64,000 nucleotides of DNA from Lactobacillus johnsonii ATCC 33200 (GCF_000159355.1 NZ_GG670121.1:456358-520357), one strand, 5' to 3'. Positions 25,620 through 35,160 are shown, counted from the first letter of the stretch. Numbers and translations: made by a program. Notes: generated by a model from the letters alone, not told the origin.

Positions 25620-26888
25620 CTAATCTTTTTTATAGAAAGTTTCTTCTACAGCATGAGTGATCGCAATCTTGTCATGGGCATAAGAAAGACCACCTTGCAC
25701 GTAAAGACGGTATGGCGGACGCATTGGACCGTCTGAAGATAATTCGATCGTAGAACCTTCAGTAAAGCTTCCTGAGGCCATAACAACGTCATCTTCGTAA
25801 CCATCTTGGTGATATGGAATCGGATCAACAAATGAGTTCATTGGTGAATAGTGTTGAATAGCAGCACAGAACTTAACCATTGGATCTGGTTCGCCGAAGG
25901 TTACAGTTTGAACGATATCAGTTCTTGGATCATTCCACTTAGGTGCAACTTTCATTCCCATTTCTTCACAGAGAGCAGCAGTATAAATCATACCCTTTAA
26001 AGCTTCTCCAGTAGTGTGAGCTGCCATAAAGAATCCTTGATACATATCTCTTAAATAGCCCCATGTAGCGCCTTCTCCTTTACCAGCGCCAGGTACGTTA
26101 AGGCGTGAGCCTGCTCCTTCAATGAGATCTTTTTTACCAACAAGGAAGGCACCAGCTTTGACAATGCCGGCACCAGCATTTTTGAATAAGGAACCAGCAA
26201 GCATATCAGCACCATAAAAAGTTGGCTCTTCAGTTTCAGAAAATTCGCCATAGCAGTTATCAACGAAGATTTTTACGTCTGGACGAACTTCTTTAATGAA
26301 CTTAAGCATCTTCTTGATTTTTTCCATTGTAAAGCTTGCACGAACAGCATAACCAAGAGAACGTTGAATAGTTACAACCTTAATTTTTGGATCTTGCAAG
26401 TCTTTTCTAGCTTGTTCATAATCAACTTCACCGTTATCAAGTAAATCAGTGTGCTTAAAGTCAATGCCCCATTCTTTCATATTGCCTGGTTTGTCACCGG
26501 CTAAGCCAATAACTTCTTGAATAGTGTCGTATGGCATACCGGTTAAGTAGTAAAGCGTGTCGCCAGGGCGGAGCATACTAAATAGACCAACAGCAATAGC
26601 ATGAGTTGCTGAAGAGAATTGAGGGCGTACTAATGCATCATCAGTTTTGAAATAATCTGCATACATTGCCTCTAATTTATCACGGCCAACGTCGTCATAA
26701 CCATAGCCAGTAGAAGGAACTAAATCTTCTTCTCCAACACGATGCTTTCTAAATATATCCAAAACACGTTGTTGATTATAGAATACTTGCTCATCAATTT
26801 CTTCTAGACGAGGTTCGATCATTTTATCAACTTTATTGACTTTTTCTTTTAATTCGGTTGGTAAATTTTCTTTCCAAGATAAAACCAT
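25620..26888 (-). CDS. PLP-dependent YnbB/aluminium-resistance family protein
   Basis: A 422-residue fold-type I PLP enzyme of the methionine gamma-lyase-related family (COG4100, often called aluminium resistance protein). Key parts: STGYGYDDVGRDKLE near the N-terminus, VDNCYGEFSETEEP holding the PLP-pyridine Asp, and GSLFKNAGAGI with the Schiff-base Lys. The true reaction is unknown; C-S lyase or methionine gamma-lyase-like activity is assumed. Its ATG lies three bases from the ornithine decarboxylase stop, so the two form an operon. In Bacillus and staphylococci the homologue neighbours other genes, so this pairing is of some interest. Confidence 0.85.
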   Translation of the reverse strand: MVLSWKENLPTELKEKVNKVDKMIEPRLEEIDEQVFYNQQRVLDIFRKHRVGEEDLVPSTGYGYDDVGRDKLEAMYADYFKTDDALVRPQFSSATHAIAVGLFSMLRPGDTLYYLTGMPYDTIQEVIGLAGDKPGNMKEWGIDFKHTDLLDNGEVDYEQARKDLQDPKIKVVTIQRSLGYAVRASFTMEKIKKMLKFIKEVRPDVKIFVDNCYGEFSETEEPTFYGADMLAGSLFKNAGAGIVKAGAFLVGKKDLIEGAGSRLNVPGAGKGEGATWGYLRDMYQGFFMAAHTTGEALKGMIYTAALCEEMGMKVAPKWNDPRTDIVQTVTFGEPDPMVKFCAAIQHYSPMNSFVDPIPYHQDGYEDDVVMASGSFTEGSTIELSSDGPMRPPYRLYVQGGLSYAHDKIAITHAVEETFYKKD

Positions 26889-26891
26889 TAC

Positions 26892-28991
26892 TTAATTCTC
26901 CTTTAATACTTCTGCTTGTACTCTTATTTTACCATCTGATTTTTGATCCCAGTAGACTCCCTGAATTTCAGGTACAAATCCTGGGAAACGCTCGATCGCA
27001 CCTACTAAAACTTCAAAATACTTTTGATCAATGTCGCTCCATTTTTCACCTGGTGCAACAATAAACACACCTGGTGGGTACGGTAATGCACCTTCAGCAG
27101 CAATGTGGCCTTTAACATTTTCTAAGTTAACTAACTCACTTTCATTTTTCATGAAGAGATAGTCAGCATGCTCGGGAGTCATTTGATAATTTTGCATGTC
27201 TGGTTTAGAAAATAATTCTTGCTGGAGAGTAAAGGTATTATTTCCCCGGTAATATTCATGCATTTCTTGGCATAGCTGTTTTAAAGTATAACCTTTGTAG
27301 CGATCACCATATACCTTAGTTAGCTTAGGGAGCACTTTTTCTAGAAGTGCATCCTCGTTATAGTACTGCTCAAATTCTAAGAATGCATTTAGCAAGATAT
27401 CTAATTCAGCTTTAGTATCTCCCGGCGTTAATAAGAAAAGAAGAGAATATAGGTCATCTTTTGCACGAATAATTCGTTTCTCCATTAGAAATTCTGCGAC
27501 AACTGGTCCAGAAATACCTATTTCTTCATATTTTGCATTTTTAACATCAATTCCAGGAGTTACAATAGTAATTTTTAGAGGATCGATCATGGCTTGACCA
27601 GACGCAATTTTGCTAAATCCATGCCAAAGATTAGTGGAATCTAAATTCCAGTACTTTTCATTTGTAGCTAAATCATCAGTACTAATATTTTCAAAATTAT
27701 CAATTACTAGTGGCTTAAATAATTTTGATTTTTTAATTAATTCTTTCCGCCATTCAATTCCTAAGCGTAAGATTTTGTCCCACCATTTTTTATTACCCTC
27801 ACCACTAGTTAAATATGAGTTAACGGTGAGTGAGGCATAAAGTGGATAAGAGTAACTTGAGGTAACAAATTTAAGATAGGCGTGGTTAAAGTGCTTATGA
27901 TCAACGTAACGTTTCTGGCCTTTAATATGAGCATCCTTTTTTAAAATTTGTGAGGCTTGGCCCATCCCAGCTTGTTGTTTATGAAGTGATTGAGTTACTA
28001 AAATACCCGGATCTTCTGGCCCAAAGTCTAAGTTGAGGGGAGACAAGTGATTCATAATTGGAACAAATTGTTCGAATCCTCCCCAAGCACAATCAAACAG
28101 AATGTAATCGCATAGTTTACCAATTTTATCAATCATCCACTTTGCGTCGTAAAAAAGACCATCATATGTTTCTGATTGAATGATAGCTAATCTAAATGGA
28201 CGTTTAGCTTTAGCTTTTTCAGGGTCAACTTTAGCAATTTCAGCGCGAATTTTTTCTTCACTTAGGAAGTTAGGATCCATCTCTCCAATTAATCCAAGAG
28301 CATTGCGATCGGTTGGAATATATACTGGTTTTGCACCAGTCATTACTAAAGCACTATTATAGAGTGATTTATGATTATTTCGGTCAAACAGAACTAAGTC
28401 ATCTTTAGTTAATAGTGCATTTGCACAAATTGAATTTGCACTCGTTGTTCCATTAGTACAGAAATAAACTTTATCAGCATGGTAAGTTTTGGCAGCTTTT
28501 TGCTCAGCAGTTAAAGGCGTTCCTTCGTGGGTCATTGTATCGCCTAATTCTGGTACTGTATCACTGGTATCGGCAAACATGAGGTTTTTACCAAAGAAGC
28601 GATTAAATACTAATCCAGCCGGATGTTTTTCGTAATATAAGCCATTATGATGACCTGGTGTAGTAAAACTAACTGGACGATCTTCTGCAAAATTGACCAA
28701 ATCAGTTAAAAAGCCAGGAACCATTTCTGCTGTGTATTGATTTGCCGCATCGATTATTTGACTTTTTTCATTATTAGAAATTGTTTCATGTGAAACTTTA
28801 ATAATAGGAATTCCAAGTCCTGATTTTTTTTGTAAATCTTGAGCAGTTTTAAGACTACTTTTATCATTCTCTGCTACAACAATAGCGGCAAGTTCACTAG
28901 CTTGAGTTTCATCGTTCAAATTAGTAGTTTGCCATGAATTAAAATCATTATTTTTTAGTTGATTGCTTAATGCAATTTTTAGAAAATTCAT
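26892..28991 (-). CDS. speF: Ornithine/lysine/arginine decarboxylase family, probable inducible ornithine decarboxylase
   Basis: A 699-residue PLP-dependent decarboxylase with three parts: an N-terminal flavodoxin-like wing domain, the PLP core FTTPGHHNG...VTQSLHKQQAGMGQASQI (HK binds PLP), and the C-terminal domain ending PEIQGVYWDQ. Length and motifs match Lactobacillus and E. coli ornithine decarboxylases (about 730). With the divergent APC permease it probably forms an ornithine-in/putrescine-out acid-resistance system. AAGGTGATTAA precedes the ATG. A parS-like 16-mer lies inside the coding region (28782-28797), and its leader contains a 10-bp inverted repeat. Confidence 0.92.
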   Translation of the reverse strand: MNFLKIALSNQLKNNDFNSWQTTNLNDETQASELAAIVVAENDKSSLKTAQDLQKKSGLGIPIIKVSHETISNNEKSQIIDAANQYTAEMVPGFLTDLVNFAEDRPVSFTTPGHHNGLYYEKHPAGLVFNRFFGKNLMFADTSDTVPELGDTMTHEGTPLTAEQKAAKTYHADKVYFCTNGTTSANSICANALLTKDDLVLFDRNNHKSLYNSALVMTGAKPVYIPTDRNALGLIGEMDPNFLSEEKIRAEIAKVDPEKAKAKRPFRLAIIQSETYDGLFYDAKWMIDKIGKLCDYILFDCAWGGFEQFVPIMNHLSPLNLDFGPEDPGILVTQSLHKQQAGMGQASQILKKDAHIKGQKRYVDHKHFNHAYLKFVTSSYSYPLYASLTVNSYLTSGEGNKKWWDKILRLGIEWRKELIKKSKLFKPLVIDNFENISTDDLATNEKYWNLDSTNLWHGFSKIASGQAMIDPLKITIVTPGIDVKNAKYEEIGISGPVVAEFLMEKRIIRAKDDLYSLLFLLTPGDTKAELDILLNAFLEFEQYYNEDALLEKVLPKLTKVYGDRYKGYTLKQLCQEMHEYYRGNNTFTLQQELFSKPDMQNYQMTPEHADYLFMKNESELVNLENVKGHIAAEGALPYPPGVFIVAPGEKWSDIDQKYFEVLVGAIERFPGFVPEIQGVYWDQKSDGKIRVQAEVLKEN
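28782..28797. other. parS-like site inside speF
   Basis: TGTTTCATGTGAAACT has two differences from TGTTNCACGTGAAACA. It is the second of three such sites in the window. Confidence 0.35.
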
Positions 28992-29017
28992 TTAATCACC
29001 TTGTTTTCCTACTATAT

Positions 29018-29049
29018 TTTCTAAAATAGACTTGCAAAAATTTTAGAAA
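29018..29049 (-). repeat. 10-bp inverted repeat in speF leader
   Basis: TTTCTAAAAT (29018-29027) and ATTTTAGAAA (29040-29049) could form a hairpin just before the speF ribosome-binding site. A 12-bp palindrome TTTTGTACAAAA lies at 29073-29084 in the divergent promoter region. Confidence 0.55.
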
Positions 29050-29234
29050 TCTTTATAATTTTGTGCGGACGTTTTTGTACAAAATTTTATTTGCAAGAAT
29101 ACTACGGCATAAATTATAGCGATTTATAAAGGATTTCTACAAGTTAATTTGAATACTTCAATGATAGTTTTGAAACCTCCAAATTTAAAAGATGGGATTT
29201 AGATAAATATTTTAATTTTGGGGGAATTTAAAAA

Positions 29235-30713
29235 TTGGATAAACCAGATGTCTTTAATGACTTAGAACCGAATAAAAAACATTATATGAGTTGGCCAGTT
29301 ATTGCGCTGATTGACTTTGTAACGATTATTAGTTTTGAAAATATCTTCTATCCATTTCAAAACCAAGGTCTTTCAGTTGTAATTTCATGGATCTTTCTTT
29401 TATTTACTTATGTTATTCCTTACGCATTGATCAGTAGTCAAATGAGTTTGACTTTTGATAATCAAGATGGAGGACTTGCTTCCTGGGTAAGAAGAAGTAC
29501 GAACGACACTTTAGGATATTGGACTTCATGGATGTATTGGGTTCAGAGTGTGCCATATATCGTTGATGTGTCAAACTCAGTTATCGTGTCTTTTAGTTGG
29601 ATAATCTTTGGTAACAATAGTTTAGACAAGAAGATGTCAACGTTCTGGTTTGGAATTTTGACTTTTGTAATCATTTTGATCTTTATCTTACTTGAAAATA
29701 AGTTGCGTAACTCACTAGAAATTCTTTCCTTAATTGGTGGGGGAGCTATGTTCATTATGTCCATGCTTTTTGTTTTGCTTGCTGCCTGGTCAGTAATGCA
29801 TGGACACCACATTGCAACTCAACCATTTAACTGGGGTGCATTTAAACCATCATTTAGCTTGAATTATTTCTCAACTACTGGACTTTTGATTTTCGCAATG
29901 TCGGGTGCTGAACTTGCTGCTCCATACGTGCAACAAATGAAAAATCCTAAACGTGATTTTCCTAAGGCAATGTGGATGCTTGCAATTATGACAGGATTCT
30001 TGACTATTTTTGGAACCTTAGCACTAGCTATGTTCTTTAACGCTCATAAGATTCCACATGACTTTAAGATGAACGGTCCTTACTATGCTTTCCAACTTTT
30101 AGGTGAAAGTTTAGGAATGGGTAAAGTCTTGATGTACATTTTCGCAGTTGTACAAGCAATCTTCATGATGGCTCAACTTGCCGTATTACTCGATGCTTCA
30201 AGTCGTGTATTTGCCGGAGATGTTGGCGAAAAATTCATGCCAAAATGGTTGACCAAGAAGAACAAGAATGGTCGTCCAATTCACAGTTATACTTTTACTG
30301 TAGGACTCAGCTTATTCTTACTTCTTTTAACAGGAACTTTGCCAAATATCAATACTATTTACAACTGGCTATTAAATGTTAACGGTATTATTTCACCATA
30401 TAAGACTTGTTGGGTATTCTTTGCCTTTGTAGCAATGAGAATGCATCAGGATAAATACCACTCTAGCTATGTCTTTATTAAAAACAAGACTGGTGCATTA
30501 ACTGTTGGTTTTTGGTGCTTACTCTTTACTTTTGTTTGTGCAACTTTAGGATTCATTCCACAAAACGTTGCAGTTGGTACAAAAGCATTTACTCATCAAC
30601 TATGGATGAATATTATTACTGTTGTAGTACTCTTTGGTTTGGGGTTCGTTTTACCATGGCTTCGTAAGCTTGAACAAAAGCGTGAAGAAGAAATGATGGT
30701 TGAAGAAGATTAG
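29235..30713 (+). CDS. APC-family amino-acid/polyamine antiporter
   Basis: A 492-residue membrane protein with 12 hydrophobic segments of the APC superfamily, closest in look to glutamate:GABA (GadC-like) exchangers. Motifs: FENIFYPFQNQGLSVV in TM1, FAMSGAELAAPYVQQMKNPKRDFPKA in the TM6 loop. It starts at TTG 29235 after GGGGGAA. It is divergent from the ornithine decarboxylase, so an ornithine/putrescine exchange role is likely by context; the sequence alone does not fix the substrate. Confidence 0.85.
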   Translation: MDKPDVFNDLEPNKKHYMSWPVIALIDFVTIISFENIFYPFQNQGLSVVISWIFLLFTYVIPYALISSQMSLTFDNQDGGLASWVRRSTNDTLGYWTSWMYWVQSVPYIVDVSNSVIVSFSWIIFGNNSLDKKMSTFWFGILTFVIILIFILLENKLRNSLEILSLIGGGAMFIMSMLFVLLAAWSVMHGHHIATQPFNWGAFKPSFSLNYFSTTGLLIFAMSGAELAAPYVQQMKNPKRDFPKAMWMLAIMTGFLTIFGTLALAMFFNAHKIPHDFKMNGPYYAFQLLGESLGMGKVLMYIFAVVQAIFMMAQLAVLLDASSRVFAGDVGEKFMPKWLTKKNKNGRPIHSYTFTVGLSLFLLLLTGTLPNINTIYNWLLNVNGIISPYKTCWVFFAFVAMRMHQDKYHSSYVFIKNKTGALTVGFWCLLFTFVCATLGFIPQNVAVGTKAFTHQLWMNIITVVVLFGLGFVLPWLRKLEQKREEEMMVEED

Positions 30714-30719
30714 CCTAAT

Positions 30720-30767
30720 AAAAAAGACTGAATTAAGATTGATTGAATCTTAACTCAGTCTTTTTTT
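30720..30767. terminator. Bidirectional terminator between permease and copper ATPase
   Basis: AAAAAGACTGA-TTAAGATT pairs with AATCTTAA-TCAGTCTTTTT around a 5-nt loop; the convergent genes share it. Confidence 0.9.
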
Positions 30768-30771
30768 GTCT

Positions 30772-32697
30772 CTAATTAGCTCCAGCGATCTTCGCTTTAT
30801 TCAAAAGTAGCGAACTACCAACAACTGAAACAGATGAAAATGCCATCGCTAAACCTGCTAATTCCGGACTTAGTGTAAAGCCTAAACCAACGAATAAGCC
30901 AGCTGCAATTGGGATACCAATTGTATTGTAGATAAGAGCCCAGAAGAGGTTTAATTTAATACGATTGAAGGTCTTCTTTGAAATATCAAGAGCGCGAACA
31001 ACACCTCTTAAATCATTTTGAACTAAGACAATACCACCAGAGTCAATTGCGATATCTGTACCAGATCCCATCGCAATTCCTACATCAGCTGTTGAGAGAG
31101 CGGGAGCATCATTGATACCATCCCCAACAAAGGCTACCTTATCGCCATTTTGTTGAAGCTCTTGAATATGTTCAGCTTTTTCATTTGGTAGAACGTCAGC
31201 AATAACTTGGTCAATGCCAACTTCGTTAGCGATAGCTTGAGCAACTTTTTCATTATCACCGGTAAGCATTACTGTCTTTAATCCACGTTTCTTAAGTTCG
31301 CTGATAGCTTCTTTAGAGCTTGGTTTAGGAACATCTTGAATAGCAATTAGGCCAATAATTTCACTATTTAAGCCGACATAAACAACTGTTTTAGCTTCTT
31401 CCTGTAATTTTGTAGCTTGCTTATTCATTTCCTGGGAAATGTTGACGTCGGCTAGTAATCGATTGCTTCCAACAAAAGCTGTTTGATCATGGTAATTAGC
31501 TTTAACGCCTTTACCTTCAATTGCTTCAAAGTCGCTAACTTTTTCGATTTGTAATTTTTCAGAATCTGCTTTTTTAACTATCGCCGTAGCAAGCGGGTGT
31601 TCAGATGATTCTTCAAGACTTGCAGCAATTCTTAAAACTTGTTTTTTGTCACCGACAATATCAGTAACTTCAGGTCTACCGACAGTGATAGTACCTGTTT
31701 TATCAAAGACAACAGTATTCAAGTCACTAACTTCTTGAAGAACTTCACCGTTCTTGATCAAAACTCCCATTTTAGCGCTACGAGCAGTACCAACCATTAA
31801 AGCGGTTGGAGTAGCAAGGCCTAAAGCACATGGGCAGGCAATAACGATTACGCTAACTGCAAAAAGCATGGCTTCAACAGCGGTTGCTCCAAGGAATGAG
31901 TACCAAATGATAAAAGTTAAAATGGCAATAATCATAGTAGCAGGGACAAAAATATTAGAAATTTTATCCGTTAAGTTTTGAATTGGGGCATGACTAGTCT
32001 GAGCTTTTTTAACTAAATCAACAATTTGAGCAAGCATGGTGTCAGAACCAACTTTAGTAGCCTTGAAAGTGATTGTCCCGTTACTATTAATAGTTGAACC
32101 TACAACGGTGTCACCAACTTTTTTAACTACCGGCATACTTTCACCGGTAACCATTGATTCATCCAGTGTAGTAACACCTTCTAGAATCTCACCATCAACT
32201 GGAATTTTTTCACCTGGCTTAACACGAATAATGTCGCCAACTTGAACTTGATCAAGTGGAATTTTTACAAATTTACTATCTCTTTGAACTTCCGCATCTT
32301 TTGCTTGTAAACCCATTAATTTACCTAAGGCATTTGACGCATTATCATGCATCTTTTCTTCCATAGCGTCGCCTAATAAGACGAAGACAGTAACAAATGC
32401 TGCACTTTCAAAGTAAACTGGACGGTTGGTAATCATAGCAAAGATACTATAGAAATACGCAACAGCTGTACCAGTAGCTACTAAGGTATTCATATTAGCA
32501 CTATGCTTTTTGAAAGCGGCAATAGCACTTTTCCAGTAAGGAAGTGCAGAGATTGCCATAATAATTGTGGTTGTAATAAGAGCAATCCAGTTATATCCTG
32601 GCATCATCCAATGGAATGGCATTGCAAACATTTGAATAAGCATTGGGATAGAGAGGATAAAAGATATCCAAAATCTTTTAATGTTTGATAACTTCAT
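30772..32697 (-). CDS. Copper-exporting P1B-type ATPase without N-terminal metal-binding domain
   Basis: A 641-residue P-type ATPase. Copper-transport signatures are present: CPC in [15 protein letters not shown] in the seventh membrane helix ([10 protein letters not shown]) and MAFSSVSVV in the eighth, all of the Cu(I) class. Phosphorylation motif DKTGTITVG, nucleotide motif SSEHPLATA and hinge [10 protein letters not shown] are intact. No N-terminal HMA domain is present; the protein starts just before the first membrane helix. The two small cupredoxin genes upstream may replace the missing metal-binding domain. The ATG overlaps the stop of the preceding cupredoxin gene. Last gene of copY-cupredoxin-cupredoxin-ATPase. 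Confidence 0.93.
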   Translation of the reverse strand: MKLSNIKRFWISFILSIPMLIQMFAMPFHWMMPGYNWIALITTTIIMAISALPYWKSAIAAFKKHSANMNTLVATGTAVAYFYSIFAMITNRPVYFESAAFVTVFVLLGDAMEEKMHDNASNALGKLMGLQAKDAEVQRDSKFVKIPLDQVQVGDIIRVKPGEKIPVDGEILEGVTTLDESMVTGESMPVVKKVGDTVVGSTINSNGTITFKATKVGSDTMLAQIVDLVKKAQTSHAPIQNLTDKISNIFVPATMIIAILTFIIWYSFLGATAVEAMLFAVSVIVIACPCALGLATPTALMVGTARSAKMGVLIKNGEVLQEVSDLNTVVFDKTGTITVGRPEVTDIVGDKKQVLRIAASLEESSEHPLATAIVKKADSEKLQIEKVSDFEAIEGKGVKANYHDQTAFVGSNRLLADVNISQEMNKQATKLQEEAKTVVYVGLNSEIIGLIAIQDVPKPSSKEAISELKKRGLKTVMLTGDNEKVAQAIANEVGIDQVIADVLPNEKAEHIQELQQNGDKVAFVGDGINDAPALSTADVGIAMGSGTDIAIDSGGIVLVQNDLRGVVRALDISKKTFNRIKLNLFWALIYNTIGIPIAAGLFVGLGFTLSPELAGLAMAFSSVSVVGSSLLLNKAKIAGAN

Positions 32698-32984
32698 TAT
32701 TTAACAACAACCTTCCCATGAAACATGTCCATTCCGCAACTCCAATTATAAGTAGCAGGCTTGTCTGTAGGGATATTTACAATGACCTCTTTTTTGCCAT
32801 CGAGTTTATCATCTATATTCAAGTCTTTAAAAACTACTTCGTTCATACAGCCCATATTGTCAGATGGAATAAATTTTAATTGGGCTGGTTTACCTTGCTT
32901 AAAAGTAATGGTATCTGGTTTATAGCCATGATTTTCTGTATTGACAACAACTTTTTTGGTTTGATTTTTTGAAAAAATACTCAT
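32697..32984 (-). CDS. Soluble cupredoxin-domain protein
   Basis: A 95-residue protein with no signal peptide, consisting of one cupredoxin-like domain (residues about 10-95). Potential copper ligands are Cys/Met residues in [10 protein letters not shown] and the C-terminal [11 protein letters not shown]. The same domain forms the C-terminal part of the next gene upstream. It overlaps the ATPase gene by one base. By context it probably donates or holds Cu(I) at the cytosolic face, in place of CopZ, but that is inference. Confidence 0.8.
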   Translation of the reverse strand: MSIFSKNQTKKVVVNTENHGYKPDTITFKQGKPAQLKFIPSDNMGCMNEVVFKDLNIDDKLDGKKEVIVNIPTDKPATYNWSCGMDMFHGKVVVK

Positions 32985-33002
32985 TTTAAATAGATCCTTT
33001 CT

Positions 33003-33380
33003 TTATTTAACGATAACTTTTCCGTGGAACATATCCATTCCGCAAGCAAAGTTATAGGTTCCGGCCTTGTCTGTTGGAATATTGACAGTAGTAATTTTTT
33101 GTTTGGTTAAGTCCTCATTAACTCCTAATTGTTCGAAAACAACATGGGACAAACATGCTGTTGAGTCGCGCATGTCAAAGTTAACTTGAGCAGGCACACC
33201 TTTTTTAAGAATTACTGTTGAAGGTGAATAACCACCATTTACAACAATTGTTGCAGTTTGTTCATCATTAACAATTGTGCTCGTACTGGCAGCTTCTTTA
33301 TGTTTGCCAAAGAACCACCAAATAATAAAACCGATTAAAATTACCCCTACGATTAAGGTAATGATCTGACTTCCATTCAT
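33003..33380 (-). CDS. Membrane-anchored cupredoxin-domain protein
   Basis: A 125-residue protein with one N-terminal membrane helix (residues 6-24, IITLIVGVILIGFIIWWFF), a short linker, and a cupredoxin-like domain ending [14 protein letters not shown]. It is about half identical to the downstream soluble copy, implying duplication. The positively charged GKHKE after the helix suggests the domain may be cytosolic. Tight spacing to copY and the second cupredoxin gene shows a single operon. Confidence 0.8.
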   Translation of the reverse strand: MNGSQIITLIVGVILIGFIIWWFFGKHKEAASTSTIVNDEQTATIVVNGGYSPSTVILKKGVPAQVNFDMRDSTACLSHVVFEQLGVNEDLTKQKITTVNIPTDKAGTYNFACGMDMFHGKVIVK

Positions 33381-33392
33381 TCTTGTTTCCTC

Positions 33393-33827
33393 CTAACAAA
33401 TAGTAGACCCTGTTTTTAAGCAGTTGCAGGGAACCATCTCAGGTGCCTCTTTTTCTTTTTGACTGATTTCTTTTTTCATCTTTATTAAATCACCTTTAGA
33501 AACGGGGGAGTCTTCTAAAAGTTTCAAAATTACCTCGCCTTTGTGCATATCACACATTCTATTTAGTAAGGTCTTAGCTTCGTTGTACGTCATGTCGGTT
33601 TGATTAACCGTAGTCGTGTAGATGTACCGGCGTCCATCTTGCTTAGCATTTAACCAGCCTTTTTGAACGAGACGTCTAATTAAAGTTTTGATAGTAGAAT
33701 CTGTCCAATCTTTTTTAGCCTGAAGCTCGTTTAAAATTTGTTTTGTATTTGTTTCACCTAATGTCCAGACAATGCGCATTACTTCCCATTCACTGTCTGA
33801 AATTGAAGATAAATTCTTTTCACTCAT
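33393..33827 (-). CDS. copY: CopY/TcrY-type copper-responsive repressor
   Basis: A 144-residue repressor of the BlaI/MecI/CopY family. The N-terminal winged helix (ISDSEWEVMRIVWTLGETNTKQIL... STIKTLIRRLVQKGWL) binds operators; the C-terminus has the cysteine motif CNCLKTGSTIC. Standard CopY has CxCxxxxCxC; here only three Cys with different spacing are seen, so Cu binding may differ. Two cop boxes flank the promoter just upstream, giving autoregulation of the whole copper operon. Confidence 0.9.
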   Translation of the reverse strand: MSEKNLSSISDSEWEVMRIVWTLGETNTKQILNELQAKKDWTDSTIKTLIRRLVQKGWLNAKQDGRRYIYTTTVNQTDMTYNEAKTLLNRMCDMHKGEVILKLLEDSPVSKGDLIKMKKEISQKEKEAPEMVPCNCLKTGSTIC

Positions 33828-33845
33828 TTATATATTCCTTTCGTT

Positions 33846-33885
33846 TACAAATGTAATCATATAACTTTTAGTTTACATTTGTCAA
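33846..33885 (-). promoter_or_regulatory. copY operon promoter with two cop boxes
   Basis: On the minus strand TTGACA (33880-33885), 18 bp, TATGAT (33856-33861). TACAAATGTA (33846-33855) is a perfect TACANNTGTA CopY operator just after the -10; TACATTTGTC (33874-33883) is a one-mismatch copy overlapping the -35. Confidence 0.85.
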
Positions 33886-33984
33886 CAATAAAGATCGATG
33901 TACTTAATAAAAATATAATTAAATTATTGTTAAAATAATCATTTCATAGTAAAATCTAGACAAATAATTTAAGAAGGTGAGTAG

Positions 33985-34542
33985 ATGGACGATAAAAGAT
34001 GGATTGAACTAGCTAAAAGACGTAAGCAAGATAAGTATTTCGGTATTATCAGCTTGTTGATTGCTTTGATGATGGTTTTCTTTACATTGAAAAATATTGG
34101 TTGGCTACTTACTTTCATTGTCGTAGCAGTTATTCTCTACTACTGGATTGATGTGGAACAGATGCTTGAAGACAGTAAGGCAATTAATAGGACGCAGAAG
34201 ATTATTTTTATTATCCTTGGAATAGTTTATGAACTGACTAGCATTATTTTTGCTTTCATTAATTTAGATTATTTATTATTAGCTTTTGGCATTGTAAGTG
34301 CAGGATATTTAGGCTTTAAGATAAATACGGTATTTCGTAAAGATTTGAAGAATAAAAAACTGAAATTTGGGGAGAGTATAGTCGCAATTTGTCTCGGACT
34401 CGGAGCTGCAATCTTGCTTATATTACTTACTCCTAAAGACATTCTTTGGCTATTTCTTTTGATTTTTGCTTTAGCTTATAATCTGATTCACCTAATTGTT
34501 AGAATTAAGGTTGAACATGACGGAACTAACCGAGAACTGTAG
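33985..34542 (+). CDS. Unknown multi-pass membrane protein (tandem copy 1)
   Basis: A 185-residue protein with six likely membrane helices, not assigned to a known family. It starts MDDKRWIELAKRRKQDKYFG after AAGGTGAG, and ends LAYNLIHLIVRIKVEHDGTNREL. It shares the layout and C-terminal block with the next gene: YxxDxEQxLE after TM2, GYLGFK after TM4 and NLIHLIVRIKVE at the end. It is divergent from copY. A link to copper is possible only by position. Confidence 0.7.
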   Translation: MDDKRWIELAKRRKQDKYFGIISLLIALMMVFFTLKNIGWLLTFIVVAVILYYWIDVEQMLEDSKAINRTQKIIFIILGIVYELTSIIFAFINLDYLLLAFGIVSAGYLGFKINTVFRKDLKNKKLKFGESIVAICLGLGAAILLILLTPKDILWLFLLIFALAYNLIHLIVRIKVEHDGTNREL

Positions 34543-34563
34543 GAAAAAGAAAGGGATGAGTAG

Positions 34564-35109
34564 ATGCGCCCAGACTTGATTCTTAAAAATAGAAAGTTGA
34601 ATCATATTATCGGCGTAATAGGAATCAGTCTGAGTATTGTAGTGATATTTTTAGCCTTAAAAAATGTAAGCTGGGTATATCGACTAGTGGCAGTATGTGC
34701 AATCATTTATTACCTTATTGACATAGAACAAAAATTAGAAGAAGACCATGCAATTACAAAAACAGGTCGAAATATTATAGTTGTAAGTGGTAGTTTTTAT
34801 ATAGGCTTTAGCATAATTTGTGCCTTTATAAATATTGATCTTTTATTAAGGCTGGCTGGAATCACAGGTTCAGGCTATTTAGGATTTAAGACCTATCAGA
34901 TGATTAGAGAAGGAATTCTGAATAAGAAATTGAAGTTAGCTGATAGTTTAGTAGCAACTTTTTTAGGTGTTTTTCCAGCTATTTTACTAATTATTTATGC
35001 ATCTATTGCTTTTTTGATAATTTTATTAGCATTAACTTTGCTGTATAACTTAATCCACTTGATAGTTAGAATTAAAGTTGAACGTGGTTCAACGAATCGA
35101 CAATTCTAA
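34564..35109 (+). CDS. Unknown multi-pass membrane protein (tandem copy 2)
   Basis: A 181-residue paralogue of the preceding gene, 21 bp downstream, with the same six-helix pattern and shared blocks (IIYYLIDIEQKLEED, GYLGFKTYQMI, LLYNLIHLIVRIKVE). The pair arose by tandem duplication and has clearly diverged. A GGGATGAG ribosome site precedes the ATG. Function unknown; a strong terminator follows. Confidence 0.7.
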   Translation: MRPDLILKNRKLNHIIGVIGISLSIVVIFLALKNVSWVYRLVAVCAIIYYLIDIEQKLEEDHAITKTGRNIIVVSGSFYIGFSIICAFINIDLLLRLAGITGSGYLGFKTYQMIREGILNKKLKLADSLVATFLGVFPAILLIIYASIAFLIILLALTLLYNLIHLIVRIKVERGSTNRQF

Positions 35110-35112
35110 AAT

Positions 35113-35160
35113 AAAAAAGGTAGAGTATTCGATTTTCAGGTCGAGTACTCTACCTTTTTT
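35113..35160. terminator. Bidirectional terminator
   Basis: AAAAAAGGTAGAGT-TTCGA pairs with TCGA-TACTCTACCTTTTTT, between the convergent membrane-protein and deformylase-like genes. Confidence 0.9.
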
